Positions 40,601 through 50,480 of a DNA stretch of 64,000 nucleotides are shown here, piece after piece (position 1 is the stretch's first letter; the number at the start of each line of letters is the position of its first letter). Under the pieces are notes generated by a model. The model was not told the origin of the DNA and ran no database searches. It saw nothing but the letters and a program-made list of their open reading frames with translations. This DNA comes from Clusia tigrina (taxonomy: Eukaryota > Arthropoda > Insecta > Diptera > Clusiidae). The position numbers and the translations under genes are program-made. Where the stretch lies: assembly GCA_920105625.2 (NCBI GenBank), contig OV050033.1, positions 14,528,001 to 14,592,000 of the forward strand, read 5' to 3'.

Positions 40601-42702
40601 TTCGTCCTCACATTATATAATATGAAACAAGATGCAATATAATATTACAGATACGAACCACTGTATTTGAGACTATGTGGGTGCCTGTATGGCAGCTGCA
40701 ACACTACCAGTCATCAACAATCCACCATTCTTCATGTACGAAATTTGCTAACTGAAAATTCAGATGTGGGAAAAAAATTTCACGTTTTTATCTTCCCCGT
40801 ACCTCCATTCAGCAACTTCCCATGTATCCACCTTAGGTGTGAAAATTCTGTGCAACTGTTTATTTACTTAAGTTTCAGTTTCTGCCTGCAGCCGTGTATT
40901 ACTTTATGGCCGCTCTTTCAGTGCTGTTGTTGTTGTAGTTGTCTTCTAACTTTTCTAACTATCAAAGAGAAAATTCTTTTCAACTTGACGTGACTTGATT
41001 TGATTGTTTATGTTTTTCTTTAGTGCAACTTCTGTTAATTAAATTATTCTACTTTCGAGCTAAAGTAAAAGCACAACTGCTACCCAGAAGTAAACAAAAT
41101 TTTCTCCATACCCCCGCCCCGCATCAGACATGAACAAGTAAAAAATCTGCTTTTCAATGTTGTTTGACTTTTGCTGCTTGCTTGGGTAATTAAGTTGCTC
41201 GCAAGCCAAGCGCAATGACGTCGACACTAACGCCAACGTCAACGCCGACGCCAGCCACTTTGACTGCGCTGACGGAGTGTAATTGAGCCTGCAGCACCGC
41301 ACCAAAACGTTACAAACTTCACCCGTAGTTATAACTTTTTTCTCCAAAGCCAGAATAGGAATTCTATTTGATGCTTTTGTTGGCATTGCGGTAGGTAGAA
41401 ATGTAGAATGAAACTAATTCCATTATATGGCTGCATATTATAAAGAAAATAATCACCAACCACTTCTATGAAGGTAATTTTAATCTATTTCAACTTTATT
41501 GACTGAAAAATATTGTCTGCAAAATTAAAAATTAGTGGAGATTTAAGAAGAGTGAATTACCATTAGTAAGAGTAAGAAATAATATGACAGGACAATCAAT
41601 AGTACTTCGGGAAATGCCACTATTTCATGCAATTACAGGTCCTTAGCACTAGCAAATGGACCCTCAGACCGATTGTTATGCAAATTATGTATCTGTAGCT
41701 CTTTGAGGAGAAACGTATCTAGGATTCCTATCTTCTATTAATATATCTCTGACGGTAGATCCATGGAACTATTATAGTAGTTTTGTTTAGTCATTATTAC
41801 TGAATTTCTTTACAAATATATATAATTGTAGTACGTTGGCTGAAAACTATCTACAAGAGAACTTTGAAACTTTAGTCACCTAAATATATTTCCGCCTGTG
41901 ATATTTGAGATGGAGCTGATCGCATAGTACATAATAACAAAATTAAATATCAATGAGGAACTGTCGAATTTTGGGATATGTTCGCTTTATCCAAGCAAAT
42001 ATAATTTGCGAGTATATGCATAGGAAACAATCATATATTTTTGCCATTTTATTTGTACTGAAAAATGCATAGTGGGTTGTCAGCTTCTCTTTTCCAGACT
42101 ATACCAACAGTGGCACTTTAAGCATCTTTCATCAATATTCACGGAATCGGGAGTTAGAGTAGCAGCTAGCACAACATTTACGCTTTTTAGTGCATTGTTA
42201 TTTTCCAGCTCTCTCTCTCTCATCCCACCTGCCATGAAAAATTTAATATGGTAGATTTTCTGATGCTCTCATGGTAGTGCGTTGTACACATTGTCTAAAC
42301 ATTGTTGTCATTTTTTAGCACTTTTACATTTTATACAATAGACTTATACTGCAACTGAGTGATGCGTTCCGTCCTAGTGGCGAAAATGGCATGAAAATTC
42401 ATTAAAAGTTGCACACAACACTTTTCCTTAGTTTTTATTATTCATAAAACCCGCAAATAATATTTGAAGCTCTATGTTTCTTCTCTGCTAAGCATGACGA
42501 TGCGTGCTGCAAATCATATAAAGAGCGACCCCCTCACCATAACTCCGAATCATAACATTTCCCATGAAAATATTACACAGCAGAGAATTTTGAAGTATTT
42601 TTGAAATGTGTGCAGCGCACATTTTCGAAATAGGAAGTCAAATATTTGTTTTAAAAATTTTCCGAGAAGTTCTTGCAAATTTTGCTTTTTTTTAATCTTC
42701 AG
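40601..42702. other. non-coding stretch
   Basis: No gene recognised. A degenerate hexamer repeat lies at 41217-41252. A 33-codon polar open frame ends at about 41646, but only a weak acceptor precedes it. The rest is AT-rich. Confidence 0.45.
41217..41252. repeat. degenerate RACGYC hexamer repeat
   Basis: Six consecutive hexamers (GACGTC, GACACT, AACGCC, AACGTC, AACGCC, GACGCC) form a CpG-rich block that contrasts with the AT-rich surroundings. Confidence 0.8.
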
Positions 42703-42794
42703 GATATTGACGAAATTGTTGGAAGAATTTATAAAATATTTGCGGAAATTAATTTACACCATAGTAGTTGTGGGAATGGTCTGATGCAAATCAT
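42703..42794 (+). CDS. candidate exon A (phase-compatible with 43076-43264)
   Basis: A strong acceptor (TTTGCTTTTTTTTAATCTTCAG, up to 42702) precedes an open frame starting DIDEIVGRIYKIFAEINL. A GTACGA donor at 42795 would end the exon two bases into a codon. The next candidate exon supplies exactly one base and continues in frame across a 281-bp intron. Without that splice, the frame stops at TAG 42817-42819. The peptide alternates charged and hydrophobic residues like a helical protein, but I do not recognise it. The donor is weak, and chance open frames of this size occur in AT-rich DNA. Confidence 0.22.
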
Positions 42795-43075
42795 GTACGA
42801 AATATTCATAGTGAATTAGAGTTGAAGCTACACCTATTCAATTTAACAAATACGTGGATCATTGTATCCACAAGTGTAATATATATTGCAAAATATAGTT
42901 CTCGTCACGCAAATGTTTCTTTTAGTAAATTTCAAAGCTGCTCCTTTCAAATATTCAATGTAAGTGTAAACAAATTTCCCCAAACTATTTAATTGGCAGT
43001 AACTAAGTTCATTTTCCAATTGAAAAAGTTATAAGCATTTTCCTTTCAGTCGATTATTTATTCTTTGCTCTGCAG

Positions 43076-43264
43076 TACAATCAAATTTCGTAATGCAAAA
43101 TTCATCAAAGCGAATTTACTCACAAAAATCGTTCAGAAATCATTTCACGAAATTCAATCATTAGTCAATGAATTTAACGATAATATACCAAAAGGAATTC
43201 ATAGATTTTTGCAAATGGAGCTGCAGCAAGTATCCATTAGATGGATTCTAACAAGGATACATTA
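43076..43264 (+). CDS. candidate terminal exon B, unknown helical peptide
   Basis: A long pyrimidine-rich tract ending TTCTTTGCTCTGCAG (43075) precedes 62 open codons ending in TAA (43262-43264). The peptide is amphipathic, with segments such as FIKANLLTKIVQKSFHEIQ and IHRFLQMELQQVSIRWIL. The start phase agrees with candidate exon A. No polyadenylation signal was found close by, and no family is recognised. The acceptor quality and the phase agreement are seen; the gene model is inference. Confidence 0.25.
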
Positions 43265-43964
43265 ACGTCAATTACTAACCAGCTGCGTTTACAGAAGCGG
43301 ATGATTTGGTTACGATTCACAAATTTTAGGGAAGTTTCCGCTTCATTGGAGTCAGTTAAATAGTTTAATGGAGTCCAAAGCAAAATTATGAATAGGAAGG
43401 GGCAAAGAAAATGATCAGTATACTTTGTAAGACATTTCGCATATTTGAGTGCATAAGTATTGTTCGCATTTTTGAATGTCATTTTTTGTTGTCTGTATTA
43501 TTTCTTATCAGAGCACGACAACCCTTTAATAATAATCAATTGTATCAACATATTTATATATTATATATGTGGGACTTTTAATCCGCTATTATAAGTGCTG
43601 TTTATTAGGCAGTTTTATTTGCAGATTAAAGAAAGTTTTATTATAGTAATTTTAGATAGATTAATAAATTTGATGTTTTAGGACTCCTGCCTATTCGTCA
43701 AACGCTTGTATTCAAACTGAAAATAATTAATATGGTATTTTTCTAATATCCTTTCTTTCGTACTATATTCGATATTGACCTCACAATTTTCCACGAACTT
43801 TTTTTTGGGATAAGTGTCTTCTTGACCCTGATAACATCACCATGAAACAATTTCTAAATGAGCCAGATATTATTTTCCAAACGATGTTTATAGTGTTGTA
43901 TAAAGTAATAATACAGCCATTATAGGATAAAATAATTTTCAACCTAAAGTACTAATTACACAAA
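43265..43964. other. non-coding stretch
   Basis: AT-rich sequence with no feature recognised, between the candidate exon and the retrotransposon fragment. Confidence 0.5.
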
Positions 43965-44243
43965 AAAATTGAGTCTTGCAGTAGGCTATCCAAGAATATG
44001 TTGAGAATTATAACCATGCTTCTGACTGGAAACGGTTGGCTCAAAGAAAATCTGAGTAAGCTAGGAATTGTAGCAAGTCCCATGTGTAGATTCTGTGAGG
44101 TGGATACTGAATCACAAAAGCACACAATTGGGATTTGTGGAGCATTGATGCATCTTAGATCTTTTCAAATATTAGGTAGCTCAATAGCACGACTTGACCC
44201 AGTCGACATACTAAAGATTTTGGAATGCCTGAAGGTTGGATAG
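43965..44243 (+). mobile_element. C-terminal fragment of a Jockey-like non-LTR retrotransposon
   Basis: The frame from about 43965 to the TAG at 44241-44243 encodes the end of a non-LTR ORF2. RLSKNMLRIITMLLTGNGWL corresponds to the family's region ending in LTGH. A C-x2-C-x8-H-x4-C motif follows (CRFCEVDTESQKHTIGIC), then a short helical tail ending ILKILECLKVG. The usual histidine after LTG is changed, consistent with decay. Upstream reverse transcriptase is absent, so the copy is 5'-truncated. It differs from the 14.3-kb fragment in Cys/His spacing and belongs to another family. Confidence 0.78.
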
Positions 44244-45363
44244 TATTTTATAAGAATATCTTGTATACAGGTTAGTAGTGCTTATTTACCAATTTAAAAA
44301 ATTGTATTACTCCATGTTCTTAAAGTAATTTATTAAGATCGATCAGTTATTACATTAGCAACGAAGACTAGTCGACTCGTAAAGAAAACTGAAGCCAAAT
44401 TAAATCGACTATACTCGTACCCTTTGTGAATTTACCAAACTTGGAAATAGTGCTCAATACTAAATTAATATTGAATCTCAATGCACGTGAAGGTGGATAT
44501 GGCAATTAATATTTTCTGCCCACATTAAAGCTAATTTCCGCACTGTCAATGTGCCATTTTTACTCCAAGTCATACATGTTCAAATATCTCCTTCCCTTAA
44601 GCTGAAATATTCCGAAGTTGATAGAACCACTAAACTTGCAGCAGTTAATTTCCTTTTAAATTTTAATGCAACAATTTCTTTCTCTGTGCTCCGATACTAC
44701 AGGCTACAAAAACAAAAATAATGGCGTATTGTGTCTGCTGTTTGTGTAGTTGCTGTTTTTGTTGTGTGTTTATCTCTTAATTGCACTCGCATTTAACAAC
44801 ACAAACAACATTAAGGAATTATAAAGGAAAGCAAAACAAATACCTATGCCGCAGTGAGTCTCATGTGTCATGCAGATTACTTAATTCACAGTACTTGGAC
44901 AAGGTATAAAGGAAAAACAACAAATGGAATACAGTGTATTGAGAGGATTAGGTGATGCAGTGCTCAGTCGTAGGCTCTAGTCTAGAAATTCATATAATAA
45001 AACTATTGGAAATTTTAACCTGATCGGTTGCACTTAAAGTTAATATTATACGTGATTCGAAATAGCAACAGCTGCCTAGAAAGAGAAAGTTTTACCATAG
45101 TATAATAAGTCCATATATGATAACTGTTATGATAAATTATCCATTATCTGTTCAGCTTACAAGAACATAACAACAACCATTTCCATTTCATTCAAATTTT
45201 CGCCAACAATTTACTCAACTTATTTTCTCGGAAATACATTTTACTCCTAAGCATATTAAATGTCTTTCCCTGCACTTCTCTTTTGAAAACAGACTCTTGC
45301 AAAGAGTGAGCTTGCACAAGAAAAATGAAAATGTTTTCAACTTTAAATCCAGCATAACACTAA
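44244..45363. other. non-coding stretch
   Basis: AT-rich with no recognised gene or element boundary. Confidence 0.5.
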
Positions 45364-46248
45364 GCTTATCAACATTTGACACTTTATGATTTGCCTGGAT
45401 TGGCTCCAACTCCACCGACACCTCAGAAGGAAACTTTGTCATGTCTCAACACTGTGGGCAACCCAACCACAGCCAAGGGGCATGTGAGTGGTAAAGATGA
45501 AATTGGAGCAGGTTTGCAGTGAGTACGTGTGCGATTTCAACAAGATGTTGATGAACTAAGTGTACACTTTAATGCTGCTAAACAAATTTGTAATTTTGAT
45601 ACGCTATATTCCGCAATGAACAAGTTGAAAATGAAGGAAATTAAGGAAATTAAAAGCTATTACGAAGTAGTATTAGTAGTCCCTTGTATACTTGAGGAAA
45701 ATGATAATAACACATTGACTTTGTTTTTAATGTTAATCGTCAATGTAAGAGATGGTCATCATAGGCAACCCAACTCGTATCTTTTAACAGAACAGGGCGT
45801 ATGAGTAATATCGATCACTTTTGCAATTAAAGCTCCTGCTGGTTGTGAGCTCTCAGGTGACATCATCCCCGTTGCATCTCTGCATGAAACCGTGTGGAAA
45901 CTTATAAACTTGACAAGTTCACGAAGAAGAAGTACGGTTTGCTGCTTATGTTAAGCGTGGAGAGCTTAGGTGCATCTTCTCCCATTCCCTAAGAATGCAC
46001 TTAGGAACTCGCATCAGTTTGTGCTGCTTCTTCAGTTGGATAGTAAACTTACTACAAAGGACAAAAATAGCTTACAGTTAATCCTCACACCGAGAGTTGG
46101 GAAAGTCAACTTTATAATACGCAATTGCAAGCAGCAGAAGCTCAGAAGCTACTGGCAACATAAACAATATAAATACAAACTTTCAGTTTTCACGAAGTAT
46201 TCGAGTATTAAAGCCATGTTAAGAGAGTTTTTGTTAAACATATTTTAA
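45364..46248 (+). pseudogene. decayed reading frame of unknown protein, possibly a processed pseudogene
   Basis: A single reading frame runs for 295 codons with only four internal stops (TGA 45520, TGA 45802, TAA 45952, TAG 45967) and ends at TAA 46246-46248. By base composition roughly 15 or more stops would be expected. The conceptual peptide has a Pro-rich start (APTPPTPQKE), a charged middle (FQQDVDELSVHFNAAKQ) and a basic C-terminal part (CKQQKLRSYWQHKQYKYK). Shortly after the last stop there is AATAAA (46263-46268), then an A-rich run (46296-46309), the layout of a retroposed mRNA copy. I do not recognise the parent protein. A functional gene with small introns replacing the stops, or chance, are alternatives. 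Confidence 0.35.
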
Positions 46249-46300
46249 TGCGGTTGAGTAGGAATAAATAACAATAATGGAAAATATTTTAATTGAAAAC

Positions 46301-46309
46301 AAAAAAAAA
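46301..46309 (+). other. A-run after AATAAA, possible retroposition tail
   Basis: Nine A residues (within a longer A-rich run from 46296) lie about 33 bp after an AATAAA and about 50 bp after the last stop of the decayed frame. This fits a poly(A) tail of a processed copy but is short. Confidence 0.3.
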
Positions 46310-46404
46310 CAATAATTTGCAAACATTTGCGGTGCTTTAATTTAAAGCTTTCTGGCATACAAACGGGCGCATTGTCGGTATTTTTACCTGTTTCCTTCAG
46401 CAAT

Positions 46405-46432
46405 CCAATTTAATTCGGTTGAATTAAATTGG
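46405..46432. repeat. perfect 12-bp hairpin with 4-nt loop
   Basis: CCAATTTAATTC (46405-46416), loop GGTT, then GAATTAAATTGG (46421-46432). Twelve uninterrupted base pairs with a tetraloop, but AT-rich; role unknown. Confidence 0.9.
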
Positions 46433-46454
46433 TGAAATAACAATTTAGTTATTT

Positions 46455-46832
46455 TTTAAAAGCGAAATCGCTAAAAATGGAGTTTAGTTTTATGTAGTAT
46501 TTGGAAGCATTGCGTGGGCAATACAATCAACCTGCGAAGAGTGGAAAACAAGACAAGGGTCCATTCTGATACCATGATGGGTGCCATTAAAACCTCTTGG
46601 AACTAATTTCTGATTATTAATGATGAAGCAAATTCTTGGTTAACCAAATATCTGAACAGCGAAAGTGGCGCTTTGGCTCCTGGTGCTCCTTGGGATAATT
46701 TCAATACCAGGCTTTATTGGTTATTGAGAGTTCGTATCAGACTGATCGGATGTTATTTCTAAAGCAATACATATTTAAGCCTTATTCCTTTTCCCCATCA
46801 TGTTTTCTCTGATGGAGACACTGAGTTATTAC
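46455..46832 (+). pseudogene. second decayed open frame, unknown
   Basis: One frame (codon start equal to 46568) runs from about 46455 to TAA near 46831 with only two internal stops (near 46595 and 46760). It carries segments such as NTINLRRVENKTRVH and WDNFNTRLYW that look less random than the surroundings. It is in a different phase from the 45364-46248 frame and lies beyond its A-run, so it is probably not the same transcript copy. The family is not recognised, and this may be chance. Confidence 0.2.
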
Positions 46833-49800
46833 GATAAACATTGTAAGAAACAAAGAATGCTTCAAAGAATCCTTGCTAACTAAACATATGAGTGCAAAAG
46901 TAAAAATTAATTTTATTCCAGACAATTTAATGAAATCTTATTTTAGTAAATAAGACAATATTGTTGATACAAAGCTTGAAAGTGTCAGAAAGGTTGTCTC
47001 GCTTCAGTGCATCGTAAATGTCTTCGACTGATGGAAGAAACAAAATGGCACAATTTTGATGGAAAATCGTAGGATCTGGGCAAGTCTCATGATCCCATTC
47101 ACACCATTGTAAATCATTTCTTTAGCATGAAGTGAATCGCGACTCAGGTTATTGCGCTGGAGGTGGATTTTATATATAAAAAAAATTGAACAAACAAATA
47201 TATGAATATGGGCAAATCTGATTTTACAGAAATGTATTCTAATGGCAGAATGAGATATTTAAATAATTAATTAATGTAAAAGTATTAAATGTGCTGAGAA
47301 AATTGACAAAATGGTGAAAATGTCAGCAGTGATATGTTTCACGCCATTGGCGGTTATAATTTGTTACACTCCTCTTTGAAAAATCACTAATAACTATTGA
47401 AAGTAATGACGGCACTCTTGATGATTGAAAGCCGGAGAGGAAACTAATTGGCTTTATGCACAGATATTTTTCACATACGAAAAGCATTCCCCCGTGTTGT
47501 TTTCTTGGTTTTATATGTACAGAACTCTCAAGTCATAAACCATGCGCTTTTATGTACATCGCAAATGGATGCTCGCAGTCAAGAGGAATTTCACTAATTA
47601 AATGTTGAATGTTGATCCCTGAAAGTGTACTATCAAAGAGGAACTCGTTCCTCAAACGCTGAAATTTGTGCTAAAATTTGACAGAAAATTGTAGCTCGTA
47701 AACAGTGCTTTGCGAATGCTCGCTTTATAAAACTCAAACGAAAGGAGCGCTATTAAAGACCCCATACATATACATAATACACACACACTACATGGCGCAA
47801 ATATGATGCAGCATTTTAAAAATTTCTCTGCCAGTTCTGTTGATTTTGCACACTCATTTAAGAACCTTTTTAAATTAAACACAACGCGAACGAATATAGA
47901 AGGTAAAGATTAGACCTAGTGGGAGTGAAGTGGAAGTACCTAGTAAGATGGTAACAATGTTAATGAAGTTGAGGCTTAACTATGCTTAACTCATGTGTAG
48001 TGTTCGAGTAATGAGCAGGGTAATAAATTGCATTTTATGCGTCAAAGGTACAGTAAATACGAAGGAGGAAGCTGTGAAATGATGACTCCACTCCCACCTC
48101 TCCTCTTTTCATCATAAATTGTTTTAAATAAAATATGAACCACAACAACAACAGCAATTCTAAAGCAAGCCAAGTGAAAATAAGAGTGAATCCTTTTGGT
48201 GCTTTACTTAGCCTAGCGCCGCATGATAAAATGACGTGAGATTAAACGAGAGCGGTTTACTGTCTTGACTGGGGATTACGCTTGTTTCTAGAGCAAGTAT
48301 AATGAGATTAAGCAAAATTAATTAAAAGTGTTAATTAAAATTCACAGAGTTATTATTTTAAATACACTGCTAAAAGTACCAGAGTAAAAGATGGGTGAGC
48401 GAGTACAGTACGAGTGAGCGAGTACATCTTCTCTAGGACAACATTTGATTTGATGCCAAAAGTCAAGTTGTACAGTTCTCAATTGAAAAACAAATCTATA
48501 GGGACACCGATTCAATTTATATTCACATGTAGAAAACTTTAACGAATTCCTTTCCATTGTAAACGGCCATTATATAGGGTGTTTCATTCACAGAAATATT
48601 GAAGTCATTTTGTTAATGCTGCTTAAATAGCTCAAAAAACTCATGAGCTCTGATAAATTAACAACCAATCTGATCTCAGATAAAAGAAGTGAGTTTGAAA
48701 TATGCAATCCACTTTTGCAATCGAACGGTGTTTGTTCAACAACGGCCATGTTCATCTGTCACTAGTTCATCTTAATTACCACAGATAAGTTATCGGCTTT
48801 CTTGTGATTTCCGTCATTACAAAAATGACTATATAAAATTATATGCAGAGTTTTGAGGCTGGAAGCAATTCAATGTAGTAGCAGAACTACTCACTTAAAA
48901 CGATTAAAAAAACAATTCAGCATTTTCAATCATACCGCATGCCAATCCCGAATTAATTCTATAAAATAATGAAGAAATTCCACCAATAAATTGTGCAATT
49001 TTACGAGTATCATAGCGATCGATCGGCATTTACGGGAAACTAAACTATGCATTTCAGCAATATATTAAAACTGAAATTCCTCCATTTATGTGAGAAGAAA
49101 TAAAAATGAAAATAATAATAAAAATGAAATAGTTCAACATATAAATAAATGAGTATATTTTGATTCTTTTATCACTCTCACTCTTCCACTAAATGTAATA
49201 ATGAAAGCAGAGTCGTGCATTTATTTCACATGCTTTTTATAGCCTACTTTTAATAGCTGCGATCTCTACAAAAACATACTTACATAAGCCCACACAAACC
49301 CATACATACATATTTATTTGCACACTAACACAACAGCTGAAATTTATTGCATACACTTGCACCAACTCCCAATGCAGTGGTCTGCGCGGGCGATTTATGT
49401 GGTGCAGTTGCTTTAATGTCCGTTTTAATTGAATTAGGAAAATTACAAACTACATTCCCATGTTTACCACCACGGACTTACTCATATAAGTGTGTGTGTG
49501 TATGTGGGTGTGCACACTTCCATATGTATAAACTTATTGGGCGACTTTTGCTATTATGGGTGGCGGGAGTATATGCAAGTTAATTATCCCATGTTCGTAG
49601 TGTTTTTGTTTTTATGGCACTGTTTTTCATTTCTGTTCTTGGACACTTTTTTGCTTTATTGGTAATTAGTCTTAATTATGGTAAAAATTACGATCTGTTA
49701 ATAGGAATTGTGCTCGAAATATCAATAACGCGTATTTGCTGAATAAATTATAATAAATTTCCAACAGCTGAAAGAGATTATTTAGTTCCCCTCCACGCAA

Positions 49801-50204
49801 ATAAAGTTTCTTTTCCCATGAAGTGTTGAAAAAGAAACACACATTGAATAATCCTTTTTTACTTCTACACATCTTGTGTGGTAAATTTTTGCACATTGGT
49901 TTATATAGTTACCATATTTTGTGTCTGAAAAAGCCATTGCAATTTACCTTTGCTCAGAACATGAATAACACTTACATTCAAATTACATGTAGAACATTCT
50001 TAATATACCCCCTGGGCTCTCTCGTAATGAAGTTTAATGAAGTTATTATGGAGTTACTTTCTGTCCTATACTATGAGCCACCAATGAGTTCATATCGCTA
50101 ACATGGATAAATACGTAAGTGCTCCAGCTTCAGGTACTTCTTGATCTACGGTTTTGTTAAGATCATGGCAATCAGCTGTGAGCGGCTGCTGGTTATAAGT
50201 TTGA
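46833..50204. other. non-coding stretch with one odd minus-strand segment
   Basis: Mostly AT-rich. On the minus strand, 47121 to 46930 reads as an open frame with CEWDHETCPDP and VEDIYDALKRDNLSDTFK, unassigned (see findings). A 19-bp direct repeat (GTGAGCGAGTACA at 48395 and 48414) and a short GT/CA-rich patch near 49490 are also present. No gene was recognised. Confidence 0.4.
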
Positions 50205-50480
50205 TTAGGAAATAATATGAAACTTCATAATCTTTGGTTTCATGGAAAATTCTTTCCAGCTACTTCTTTTAATTCCATTAAAACTAAATAAGGAAACAAA
50301 TATTTTTGTATTATGCCTCCCAATCCACAGATCCAGAACTTTAACGCAACCTATAAGAGTCACGTTCAATTCGGCGAATAGGATTTTCTTTGATATTCGT
50401 AAATCTTTAAATACCTGCGGAGTATTTATTTCAAAATATTTTGTCATTAATCCATCAAGTTTGTCACAATAAGTAGAAGC
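50205..50480 (-). CDS. unassigned minus-strand open frame
   Basis: Open on the minus strand from 50480 to TAA at 50205-50207, with an internal ATG at 50445-50447 giving 80 codons. The residues are varied and not dominated by AT-rich codons (for example CVKVLDLWIGRHNTK and SSWKEFSMKPK), and it includes LMTKYFEINTPQVFKDLR. No domain, signal peptide or membrane segment is clear, and no family is recognised. A CAG|GTATTT donor-like site lies inside it (near 50415), so the coding part might be shorter. The neighbours are non-coding. It may be an exon, a decayed gene fragment or chance. Confidence 0.2.
   Translation of the reverse strand, partial: ASTYCDKLDGLMTKYFEINTPQVFKDLRISKKILFAELNVTLIGCVKVLDLWIGRHNTKIFVSLFSFNGIKRSSWKEFSMKPKIMKFHIIS

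Noticed and set aside
48577..48596. AGGGTGTTTCATTCACAG after TATA, like a Tc1/mariner terminal repeat
   Set aside because: No inverted partner was found downstream and the adjacent frames contain many stops; a lone end is not enough.
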